This document shows, piece after piece, positions 1-6,573 of a stretch of 36,550 nucleotides of DNA. Positions within the stretch are counted from its first letter, which is position 1; each line of letters opens with the position of its first letter. Location of the stretch: positions 1-36,550 of the forward strand of contig CACZPI010000073.1 in NCBI GenBank assembly GCA_902783005.1. The letters are read 5' to 3'. A model generated the notes under the pieces. The model was not told the DNA's origin and did no database searches. It was given only the letters and a program-made list of their open reading frames with translations. Made by a program: the position numbers and the translations under genes. The DNA is from an uncultured Ruminococcus sp. (GTDB lineage: Bacteria > Bacillota > Clostridia > Oscillospirales > Ruminococcaceae).

Positions 1-115
1 CGGTGATGTGGTCGATCTGTTCACCAATATGGATATGACCGACACAGAGGACAGCAAGGACTTGCTCGGTCGCACCTATGAATACTGTATCGCTCAGTTT
101 GCCGCATACGAGGTG
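1..115 (+). pseudogene. Fragment of a type I DNA methyltransferase (HsdM-like)
   Basis: An open frame enters from the left edge and reads DLLGRTYEYCIAQFA before the stretch where HsdM proteins normally continue into the G-Q-F-Y-T-P motif. The similarity stops near base 112 and the frame then runs into the out-of-phase start of the MocR gene, so the methyltransferase gene is cut here. Its sequence differs from the hsdM at 29250, so it comes from another type I system. The call rests on about 35 residues and the left part is outside the window. Confidence 0.45.
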
Positions 116-116
116 A

Positions 117-747
117 ATGCAAATGTACATCCAGATCGACCGCGAAAGCAGCGAACCGGCCTATATGCAGATCTACCGCGAGATGCGAAGCAAAATCATT
201 GCAGGCGCATTCGTGCAGGGGGCAAGGCTGCCGTCGAAGCGGCGGCTTGCGGAGGACTGCCTTGTCAGCACTCCGACCGTGGAGCATGCCTACCAGCTCC
301 TTTGTGAGGAGGGCTACCGCGAAATACGCCCGAGGAGCGGCTGCTATGTGAAATATGCCCCCGACCGCTTTTTCACGGTTTCCGCAGTGAGTGAGACCGG
401 CATTCAGGCGGCATCTGAAGCTGTCACGCATCATGAAAATATCCCTTTCTCCGCAGTTGCTGCCATGTACAGAAAGGTCATTCTCGACCACGGCGAGGGC
501 ATCTTGGTGAAGTCGCCAAACAACGGCTGTCCACGGCTCCGCGATGCCATAGCCCGATACCTTGCAAGATGCAGAAGCATCACGGTATCGAGCGAGCAGA
601 TCATCGTTGGCTCCGGTGCGGAATACCTGTACGGCCTCTGCATCCAGAAGCTCGGCGTGAAAAGACAGTTGCCCTTTGGCCGAGTGGCTCGACAGCGGGG
701 AATTTGAGCGCACCATTAACAGGGTGAGAAATACGCAAGGCCTATAA
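117..747 (+). pseudogene. MocR/PdxR-type GntR regulator, internally deleted
   Basis: Residues 1-75 form a GntR winged-helix domain (YMQIYREMRSKIIAGAF, then LPSKRRLAEDC). Residues about 100-180 are the start of a fold-type I aminotransferase-like domain, as in MocR regulators, which bind PLP and normally run to 450 or more residues. Here the frame ends at 707 after 196 residues. In the +1 frame bases 661-747 still encode a typical MocR tail (AEWLDSGEFERTINRVR), so roughly 200 central codons are missing and the ends are joined out of frame. Translation could start at 117 or at the ATG at 123; a GAGGTG ribosome site precedes both. The DNA-binding part might still be made, but the effector domain is destroyed. 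Confidence 0.85.
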
Positions 748-751
748 ACCA

Positions 752-778
752 AGCCCCCGGACGCCGTGTCCGAGGGCT
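752..778. terminator. Terminator-like hairpin between convergent genes
   Basis: An 11-bp stem with one mismatch (AGCCCCCGGAC / GTCCGAGGGCT) and a 5-nt loop lies between the MocR remnant and the convergent nitrilase-family gene. The T-rich runs on either side are short, so it is a moderate candidate for a bidirectional terminator. Confidence 0.5.
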
Positions 779-788
779 TTGACTGTTA

Positions 789-1586
789 TCAGAGATACCA
801 TTCTTTTCTCCGCAGCTGCGTATAGGGACGGCGCCGGCGGATCTCCGCCGACTGGGCAAGGTCAATGTCCGCATAGAGGAGCTGCGCTGTATCATCCGCC
901 TTGACGATGCAGGTGCCGTTTGCATCACAGATGATGGACTCTCCGGAGAAGACCATCTCCCCCTCCTGCCCGACCCGGTTGCACATAGCGGCGACCACGG
1001 AGTTCTGGAACGCCTGCACGCGCACCTCCCACTCAAACAGCTCGGAGGGCTCTGCCTTGGTGTTGGCGGTCGGGATCAGGATCAGGTCAGCGCCCATGAG
1101 CGCCAGTGTGCGAAAGCTATCCGGATAGTGCCGGTCAAAGCAGACCACGATGCCGATTTTTCCGAATGCGGTATCGAACACCCGGAACCCCTCGTCGGAC
1201 GGCGCATAGTAATCCTGCTCGTAGAACTGCGGTGCCTGCGCGATGTGCACCATCTTCTGCACCCCGATGATCCTTCCGTCCGCACCGATGAGGACGCTCG
1301 CATCATAATACTTCCCATGCTCGAACAGGTACAGATTCGGCACCGCCATGATGCCGCATTCCCGGCAAACGGACTGAAACTCCCGGACGGTCTCGCTGTC
1401 GATGGTGACCGCATAGTCCGCGGCATCCTGCCCCGGATACTGCGGAAAGAACGGCGTGAGCTGCACCTCCGGGAACAAAATGAGGTCGGCACCGTGTTGT
1501 GCTGCCTCCCGGATGGCGGCAAGGCTCCGGGTGAGATTGTCCTGCACATTGCCGACAGGCTGCATCTCGTATAAGGCTAATTTCAT
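789..1586 (-). CDS. Carbon-nitrogen hydrolase (nitrilase superfamily)
   Basis: This 265-residue protein has the Glu-Lys-Cys triad of the nitrilase superfamily: E40 in LILFPEVQ, K111 in VQKMVHIAQ and C149 in GIVVCFDRHYPD. These enzymes hydrolyse amides or carbamoyl groups in the cytoplasm. The C-F-D-R-H-Y-P context is closest to the N-carbamoylputrescine amidase/beta-ureidopropionase branch, but the substrate cannot be fixed from sequence. The frame stays open upstream to 1838, but the ATG at 1586 is chosen because it is preceded by a GGAGGG ribosome site and begins the family's usual N-terminus. It overlaps the stop of the upstream acetyltransferase by 4 bases (ATGA), so the two genes are translationally coupled. 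Confidence 0.88.
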   Translation of the reverse strand: MKLALYEMQPVGNVQDNLTRSLAAIREAAQHGADLILFPEVQLTPFFPQYPGQDAADYAVTIDSETVREFQSVCRECGIMAVPNLYLFEHGKYYDASVLIGADGRIIGVQKMVHIAQAPQFYEQDYYAPSDEGFRVFDTAFGKIGIVVCFDRHYPDSFRTLALMGADLILIPTANTKAEPSELFEWEVRVQAFQNSVVAAMCNRVGQEGEMVFSGESIICDANGTCIVKADDTAQLLYADIDLAQSAEIRRRRPYTQLRRKEWYL

Positions 1587-2092
1587 GATATTCCCTCCTC
1601 CCGGAATGTCAGGCGCATCTGGTACCACTGCACTCCGCCATGCGTGGACTTTTCCGTCACGCCCTCGCTGACAAAACCGAATTTCCCGTAATAATGCAGC
1701 AGCGCTTCCTTGCACGTCAGGACAAGCCCACGCCGCCCCTGCGTCCTTGCATCCGTGATGCACTGCCGCAGCAAACGCTCTGCGCATCCTTGCCGCCTTG
1801 CCTCTGGGACGGTGTTCACGCCGAAGATCATCTGCCATGCGCCGTCCTCGTTGTGAAGGGCGGCATTTTCGTACATCTCATCGCATAGATCCGGTTTATC
1901 TGTCACCAAGCCGTCCACAAACGAAAGCAGACGGTCATGCTTATCAAACAAAAGCCAGAAATGACTGCCATAGGCGGCCACGCGCGCAGCAAACTGCTCT
2001 GCGGATGCTGCCTCTGCCGTCGGAAAACAAGTTTCCTCCACTACGGCAAGCTGCGGTACATCGGAGGGCAGCGCATGTCGGATATAGCGCAT
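1583..2092 (-). CDS. GNAT-family N-acetyltransferase
   Basis: A 169-residue GNAT protein. The acetyl-CoA loop is visible as EARRQGCAERLL (about residues 98-109), followed by RGLVLTCKEALLHYYGKFGF, the usual beta5/alpha4 region with the conserved Tyr. The pattern resembles the arylalkylamine/aminoglycoside-like subgroup acting on small amines. It is the first gene of a two-gene minus-strand operon with the hydrolase, so the pair may modify or degrade an amine or amide. The promoter lies at 2131-2159. The specific substrate is unknown. Confidence 0.85.
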   Translation of the reverse strand: MRYIRHALPSDVPQLAVVEETCFPTAEAASAEQFAARVAAYGSHFWLLFDKHDRLLSFVDGLVTDKPDLCDEMYENAALHNEDGAWQMIFGVNTVPEARRQGCAERLLRQCITDARTQGRRGLVLTCKEALLHYYGKFGFVSEGVTEKSTHGGVQWYQMRLTFREEGIS

Positions 2093-2130
2093 AAGCGATA
2101 CCTCTTTTCTGTAAGGAATTTACCTTTTCA

Positions 2131-2159
2131 AGTATACCATATCTATTTCAAAATAGCAA
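2131..2159 (-). promoter_or_regulatory. Promoter of the GNAT/nitrilase operon
   Basis: On the minus strand TTGCTA (-35) is followed by a 17-bp spacer and TATACT (-10), about 40 bases before the start codon at 2092. Confidence 0.6.
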
Positions 2160-2171
2160 GAAGCCCCACTA

Positions 2172-2237
2172 TCAAAAAAACTGATAATCCCCTATCAAAA
2201 CCAAGTATTGGACAAATCACAAAAGCCGTGCTATAAT
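2172..2237 (+). promoter_or_regulatory. Sulfur-regulon promoter 1 (metY)
   Basis: The first of seven matching promoters. The upstream half-element starts at 2172 (TCAAAAAAACTGATAAT) and the downstream one 23 bases later at 2195 (TCAAAACCAAGTAT). TGGACA (-35, 2209-2214), a 17-bp spacer and TATAAT (2232-2237) follow. The repeat touches the -35 box, as expected for a LysR-type activator site. The regulator is inferred to be the LysR protein at 4312. Confidence 0.8.
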
Positions 2238-2272
2238 CAGAACATAGCAAAACCACGAAAGGAGCGGTACAC

Positions 2273-2371
2273 ATGAACTCTCAACAACAGAATACATGGC
2301 ACCAGCTCCGCTCGATCGTGGAGGGGCTTGACCGAATGTGGTGTTCCACACGATGTCGCCGCAAGGCGTAG
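2273..2371 (+). CDS. Possible 32-residue leader peptide upstream of metY
   Basis: An ATG follows a strong AAAGGAG site 36 bases after the -10 box. It opens a 32-codon frame with three consecutive Gln codons early and Met, Trp and two Cys codons near the end (RMWCSTRC). Two other operons of the same regulon have short frames at the same place, which supports a leader role. About 150 untranslated bases separate it from metY. They hold a 7-bp hairpin (CAGATAC / GTATCTG, near 2415-2442) but no T-tract, so no intrinsic attenuator is evident. It could be a chance frame. Confidence 0.4.
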   Translation: MNSQQQNTWHQLRSIVEGLDRMWCSTRCRRKA

Positions 2372-2520
2372 GATTTATGTGTAAGAGATGCAGAGATAAG
2401 AGGTTAGAATTGCAGATACCGTTGCTCATTGGCGTATCTGAAGGTTACTTCCAAATCAAAATTTATCCATAATCAACACGGGACAGAAGTCCCCTACAGA
2501 AATCACAGGAGGAAATAATC

Positions 2521-3810
2521 ATGGCAGAGAAAAAGCTTCATTTTGAAACGCTCCAGCTCCATGTCGGACAGGAGCAGGCAGATCCGGCATCCGATGCAAG
2601 AGCCGTTCCGATCTATGCGACCACATCCTATGTGTTCCATAACTCCCAGCATGCCGCTGACCGCTTTGGCCTGCGGGATGCGGGCAATATCTACGGCAGA
2701 CTGACGAACTCCACGCAGGATGTGTTTGAAAAGCGCATCGCGGCACTTGAGGGCGGCGTGGCAGCGTTGGGTCTGGCATCCGGCGCAGCAGCCATCACCT
2801 ATACCATTGAGGCACTTGCCAAGGCGGGCGAGAACATTGTTGCCTCCAAGACGATCTATGGCGGCACCTATAACCTGCTGGCGCACACTTTGCCGCTCTA
2901 CGGCATCGAGACGACCTTCGTTGACCCAGAGGAGGAGGGCGCCTTCGAGAAAGCGATCAACGACAAGACCAAGGCGATCTTCATCGAAACGCTCGGCAAT
3001 CCGAATTCCAATGTCATCGACATCGAGAAAGTCGCCAAGATCGCACATGCGCATAATATCCCGCTGGTCATCGACTCGACCTTTGCAACACCCTATCTGG
3101 TGCGCCCGATCGAGTACGGTGCAGACATTGTGGTGCATTCCGCAACCAAGTTCATCGGCGGCCACGGCACAGCCATCGGCGGTGTGATCGTGGACGGCGG
3201 TACGTTCGACTGGGGTGCATCCGGGAAGTATCCGTGGATCTCCGAGCCGAATCCGAGCTACCACGGCGTATCGTTCACGGCGGCGGCAGGTGCAGCGGCA
3301 TTTGCGACCTATATCCGTGCGATCCTGCTGCGTGATACGGGCGCATCCATCTCGCCGTTCCATGCGTTCATCTTCCTGCAAGGTCTCGAAACGCTGTCTC
3401 TGCGCGTGGAGCGCCATGTCGAGAATGCGCTGAAAATCGTGGATTATCTTGCCAAGCATCCGCAGGTAGAGGCGGTGCATCATCCGTCTTTAGAGTCTGA
3501 ACCGAGCCATGCTGTGTATCAGAAATACTTCCCGAACGGCGGCGGCAGCATCTTTACCTTTGAGATTAAGGGCAGCGAGGACGATGCGAAGAAGTTCATC
3601 GACAATCTGCCGATCTTCTCGCTGCTCGCGAATGTGGCGGATGTGAAGTCGCTCGTCATCCATCCGGCATCGACCACGCACAGCCAGCTCACCGGCGAGG
3701 AGCTGCTCGACCAGGGCATCAAGCCGAATACCATCCGCCTGTCCATCGGTACGGAGCATGTGGATGATCTGATCGATGCGCTCGATACAGCGTTTGCGGC
3801 GATCAAGTAA
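2521..3810 (+). CDS. metY: O-acetylhomoserine sulfhydrylase (MetY)
   Basis: A 429-residue PLP enzyme of the Cys/Met metabolism family, of normal MetY length. It joins O-acetylhomoserine with sulfide or methanethiol to give homocysteine or methionine. The N-terminus (FETLQLHVGQEQ) is typical of MetY, and the PLP lysine is K210 in HSATKFIGGHG. The start follows AGGAGG. The frame is monocistronic behind promoter 1 and its possible leader peptide. It matches the acetylating MetA at 5248, and the ability of this family to use methanethiol links it to the nitrogenase-like genes downstream. O-phospho- or O-succinylhomoserine use is less likely given that MetA. Confidence 0.93.
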   Translation: MAEKKLHFETLQLHVGQEQADPASDARAVPIYATTSYVFHNSQHAADRFGLRDAGNIYGRLTNSTQDVFEKRIAALEGGVAALGLASGAAAITYTIEALAKAGENIVASKTIYGGTYNLLAHTLPLYGIETTFVDPEEEGAFEKAINDKTKAIFIETLGNPNSNVIDIEKVAKIAHAHNIPLVIDSTFATPYLVRPIEYGADIVVHSATKFIGGHGTAIGGVIVDGGTFDWGASGKYPWISEPNPSYHGVSFTAAAGAAAFATYIRAILLRDTGASISPFHAFIFLQGLETLSLRVERHVENALKIVDYLAKHPQVEAVHHPSLESEPSHAVYQKYFPNGGGSIFTFEIKGSEDDAKKFIDNLPIFSLLANVADVKSLVIHPASTTHSQLTGEELLDQGIKPNTIRLSIGTEHVDDLIDALDTAFAAIK

Positions 3811-3935
3811 TGATATGAGCCTTTGTAAATACCTCCTAAATTTAGATAACCTGTAATATGTGTGATCTCCCAGTTTCATATATTCCGGTATGGCACGGCT
3901 TCTCCCGTCCGGGAGAGGCTGTTGTCATGTGCGAG

Positions 3936-3979
3936 AAACATCGCTGTATGAGAAAGCTCCCATACAGCGATGTTTTATA
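3936..3979 (+). terminator. Terminator after metY
   Basis: A perfect 15-bp stem (AAACATCGCTGTATG / CATACAGCGATGTTT) with a 10-nt loop ends in TTTTATA. A second short perfect hairpin, TCTCCCG-TC-CGGGAGA, lies just upstream at 3901-3916. Confidence 0.7.
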
Positions 3980-4038
3980 CAATATCCGGCACGACAATAT
4001 GCCCCGCTCCGCCGCAGTATATCGCAATTTTTGAGTTA

Positions 4039-4115
4039 TCAGCTAAATTGATATATGTCAATCAAAAACAAGTATCATCCGATTCGTTGACAAATGCGCT
4101 GCTGCGTGTTATGAT
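4039..4115 (+). promoter_or_regulatory. Sulfur-regulon promoter of lysR-metA (shifted operator)
   Basis: The same tandem element is present: a first half at 4039 (TCAGCTAAATTGATATAT) and a second 23 bases later at 4062 (TCAAAAACAAGTAT). Here the second half starts 25 bases, not 14, before the -35 box. That box is consensus TTGACA (4087-4092), followed by a 17-bp spacer and TATGAT (4110-4115). The shift of 11 bp is one helical turn. This suggests that the regulator acts differently at its own promoter. Confidence 0.75.
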
Positions 4116-4146
4116 AATAGAAATGCTACAGAATGGAGGGCTTTCT

Positions 4147-4242
4147 ATGACAATGTGCAGCCGGAATCGAATGATGTGTATGTGTGCGATGATTCCCGAA
4201 CCCACGGTATCGCGCAGTTTCTGTATGCACATTTTCGGTTGA
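4147..4242 (+). CDS. Met/Cys-rich leader peptide of the lysR-metA operon
   Basis: A 31-residue frame begins MTMCSRNRMMCMCAM: six Met and three Cys within its first 15 residues. The ATG follows GGAGGG and lies 32 bases after the -10 box. An intrinsic terminator stands at 4267-4289, before the first real gene. This is the arrangement of an amino-acid attenuator in which stalling at Met or Cys codons changes RNA folding. A 6-bp hairpin (GGAATC at 4163 / GATTCC at 4191) encloses the Met/Cys codons. The fitted amino acids match the biosynthetic role of the operon. Direct antiterminator pairing is not proven here. Confidence 0.7.
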   Translation: MTMCSRNRMMCMCAMIPEPTVSRSFCMHIFG

Positions 4243-4266
4243 GATACAGCAGCATGATACAGAGGT

Positions 4267-4289
4267 CGGAAGCGCAGGCTTCCGTTTTT
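4267..4289 (+). terminator. Attenuator terminator before lysR
   Basis: A perfect 7-bp stem CGGAAGC / GCTTCCG with a GCAG loop is followed directly by five T. It lies between the leader peptide and lysR, so it would stop transcription before the operon unless readthrough is induced. Confidence 0.75.
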
Positions 4290-4311
4290 ATTTCCCGAAA
4301 TGAGGTGAATT

Positions 4312-5244
4312 ATGACTTTACAGCAAATCTATTACCTGCTGACCATCGAGGAAAGCGACTCCATGAACAAAGCCGCCGAAAAGCTCTTTGTCGCACAGCC
4401 GACACTGACCAGTGTGGTCAAGGAGGTCGAGGCGGAGATCGGCATTCCCATTTTCCTGCGCACGCACAAGGGCGTGATCCCGACTGCGGAGGGCAAGGAA
4501 TTTCTGGTCAAGCTCCGCGCACTGTATCAGCAGTACGAGGACATCGTACAGTCCTACGGAGAAAACGGCACCTTCCGCAGAATATTCAGCGTGTCCATGC
4601 AGCACTATTCCTTTGCGGTCAAGGCGTTCATTGAAATGACCAAGCATTTTGATACAAGCCAGTATGATCTGGCGCTGCGGGAGACCCGGACGGTCAATGT
4701 GATACGCGATGTCGGCAGTCTGAAAAGCGAGATCGGGATACTGTACATCAGCGAGCAGAACCGTCGGGTACTGCAAAAGCTGCTGCGGGAGCAGGAGCTG
4801 GAATTTCATCTGCTCATCAAATGTCCCGCCTGTGTCTACCTTGCAAAGTCCCACCCGCTTGCCGGTGAGAAGGAGCTGAGCATCCGGCAGCTGGAGCCGT
4901 ACCCATGTCTTTCTTTTGAGCAGGGTTCGGACACGAATATTTATTTTGCAGAGGAGATCTGGAGTGAGCATATCTATGCCAAGACCATCAAGGTAACTGA
5001 CCGTGCGACCATGATGAATTTGCTGGAGGGACTGGACGGGTATACACTATGTTCGAGCATTTTCAACGAGAGACTCAGCAACGATCAGTTCCTTGTGATA
5101 CCGTTTAAGGAAAGTGCGGACAGTCCGAATACGATCATGGAGATCGGCTATATTACGAAGAAAAACGCCGCACTCAGCCGGATGGGGGAGCAATTTATCA
5201 AGGAAATCGAGCGCTATCTTGCCGAGATCAGGAAAGAGAGGTAA
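4312..5244 (+). CDS. LysR-family regulator of the sulfur regulon
   Basis: A 310-residue LysR-type regulator. Residues 1-60 form the winged helix-turn-helix (MTLQQIYYLLTIEESDSMNKAAEKLFVAQPT region), and residues about 90-300 are the periplasmic-binding-protein-like effector domain. Start at the ATG after GAGGTGAATT. The gene is first in an operon with metA, 3 bases before it, and is preceded by a Met/Cys leader and a regulon promoter. Context makes it the likely regulator of the seven matching promoters in this window, sensing a sulfur metabolite such as O-acetylserine or O-acetylhomoserine by analogy with CysB, CmbR and MetR. That assignment is inference. Confidence 0.88.
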   Translation: MTLQQIYYLLTIEESDSMNKAAEKLFVAQPTLTSVVKEVEAEIGIPIFLRTHKGVIPTAEGKEFLVKLRALYQQYEDIVQSYGENGTFRRIFSVSMQHYSFAVKAFIEMTKHFDTSQYDLALRETRTVNVIRDVGSLKSEIGILYISEQNRRVLQKLLREQELEFHLLIKCPACVYLAKSHPLAGEKELSIRQLEPYPCLSFEQGSDTNIYFAEEIWSEHIYAKTIKVTDRATMMNLLEGLDGYTLCSSIFNERLSNDQFLVIPFKESADSPNTIMEIGYITKKNAALSRMGEQFIKEIERYLAEIRKER

Positions 5245-5247
5245 GCC

Positions 5248-6153
5248 ATGCCGATACGATTACAGGAAAACATGCCCGTTCTGCAAAAGCTGGAGCTGGA
5301 AAATATCTTTGTGATGTCCGAACAGCGGGCAAACAGTCAGGATATCCGTCAGCTAAAGATCGCCATTGTCAATATCATGCCGAAAAAGGAGCAGACCGAA
5401 TTGCAGCTTTTGCGACTGCTGTCAAATACCGCACTACAGGTCGAGGTGACCTTTCTGCGGCTGGTGACGCATCAGTACAAGAACGTGACGAGTGACTATC
5501 TGAATCAATACTACAAGCCTTTTTCAGATATTCGTGCGCAGAAATTTGACGGTCTCATCATCACCGGAGCGCCCGTGGAGAATCTGGAATTTGAACAGGT
5601 GGACTACTGGGAGGAGCTGTCGGAGATCATGGCGTGGAGCAAAACGCATGTCACCTCTGCGCTGTACCTGTGCTGGGCGGCACAGGCGGGGCTGTACTAC
5701 CATTACGGTATTCAGAAATACCCTTTGCCGGAAAAGCTCTCCGGCATCTACCAGCACTACGTCACAACGGCGAATGCCGAGCTGACACGGGGCTTCGATG
5801 ATGTATTCTTTGCGCCGCATTCCCGCTACACGGGCATCCATGCGGACGATGTGCGGCGGACGGACGGTATCGACATTCTGGCAGAATCAAGGGAGGCAGG
5901 CCCCTATATTGTCGCATCCCGGGACGGCAGGCAGATCTTTGTCAACGGTCACCCGGAATACGATGTGGGAACACTGGCAAGTGAGTACTGGCGCGATCTG
6001 GGGAAGGGGCTGCATCCTGCCGTTCCGCAGAACTATTTTCCCGGCAATGACCCATCGAGTGCGCCGGCGATGAAGTGGAAGGCGCATTCCAATCTGCTGT
6101 TTGCCAACTGGCTGAATTATTTTGTGTACCAGATCACACCGTATGAACTATAA
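5248..6153 (+). CDS. metAA: Homoserine O-acetyltransferase (MetA family)
   Basis: A 301-residue MetA-family enzyme that activates homoserine for methionine synthesis. The catalytic residues are visible: C142 in LYLCWAAQAG, H235 and E237 in NGHPEYD. Residue 111 is Glu (TGAPVENLEFE). In MetA proteins Glu at this position goes with acetyl-CoA, Gly with succinyl-CoA, so the product should be O-acetylhomoserine despite the usual succinyltransferase annotation. That is the substrate of MetY at 2521. The start is the ATG at 5248, 3 bases after lysR, so the genes are cotranscribed. Confidence 0.92.
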   Translation: MPIRLQENMPVLQKLELENIFVMSEQRANSQDIRQLKIAIVNIMPKKEQTELQLLRLLSNTALQVEVTFLRLVTHQYKNVTSDYLNQYYKPFSDIRAQKFDGLIITGAPVENLEFEQVDYWEELSEIMAWSKTHVTSALYLCWAAQAGLYYHYGIQKYPLPEKLSGIYQHYVTTANAELTRGFDDVFFAPHSRYTGIHADDVRRTDGIDILAESREAGPYIVASRDGRQIFVNGHPEYDVGTLASEYWRDLGKGLHPAVPQNYFPGNDPSSAPAMKWKAHSNLLFANWLNYFVYQITPYEL

Positions 6154-6166
6154 GAAAGGAGTCGGA

Positions 6167-6382
6167 ATGATGAGAAAAGCGTTATTGTTATTTCCTCTGC
6201 TTGCATTGCTGTCCCTGCTGACAGCGTGCGGCGGAAACGGCGAAACGCCTGCCGCAGCAAATGTGCAGACAAATGACTGCTGCATTGCCACGGAAAGCGC
6301 CGCTGTCCCGGATTGCTGCCAGGCGGCAGAGCCGGAAGCAAGTACGACCGCACCTCCCGCCCCGGGCGGCTGCTGCGGTTAA
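6167..6382 (+). CDS. Small lipoprotein with three Cys-Cys pairs
   Basis: A 71-residue protein with a lipoprotein signal peptide (lipobox LLTAC, lipidated Cys at residue 21) and a mature part of about 50 residues. The mature part carries Cys pairs at 38-39, 50-51 and at the very end (69-70, GGCCG). Start is ATG-ATG after AAAGGAG, 13 bases after metA, and a strong terminator follows, so it belongs to the lysR-metA operon. I do not recognise a family. Surface-bound vicinal cysteines could bind metal, react with thiols or sulfur compounds, or hand metal to the transporters, all inference. The spacer between the pairs is low-complexity Ala/Pro/Thr. Confidence 0.7.
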   Translation: MMRKALLLFPLLALLSLLTACGGNGETPAAANVQTNDCCIATESAAVPDCCQAAEPEASTTAPPAPGGCCG

Positions 6383-6390
6383 TCAGGAGT

Positions 6391-6422
6391 GCACTGCCGT
6401 GTGAAAACGGCAGTGCTTTTTT
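6391..6422 (+). terminator. Terminator of the lysR-metA operon
   Basis: A perfect 10-bp stem GCACTGCCGT / ACGGCAGTGC with a 6-nt loop, followed by six T. Confidence 0.88.
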
Positions 6423-6453
6423 GATAACCGGGCATCAAAAAAGCTGATAATTC

Positions 6454-6519
6454 ACAATATTTCTGATACTCCATCCTCAAAAACGAGTATTGGACAAAGC
6501 TTCTCTCCCATGGTATAAT
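6454..6519 (+). promoter_or_regulatory. Sulfur-regulon promoter 2 (first ABC transporter)
   Basis: The first half-element starts at 6454 (ACAATATTTCTGATACT). The second starts at 6477 (TCAAAAACGAGTAT) and forms part of the dyad ATCCTC-N6-GAGTAT. TGGACA at 6491-6496, a 17-bp spacer and TATAAT at 6514-6519 follow. A further ATCAAAAAAGCTGATAA element at 6434 resembles the one at 2171. Confidence 0.8.
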
Positions 6520-6573
6520 AAACGCATAGCCCGGAACATACCGGCTAAATAGAGAATATGCAAGGAGAGATTT

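Noticed and set aside
2503-3483. 326-residue minus-strand frame
   Set aside because: Shadow of metY.
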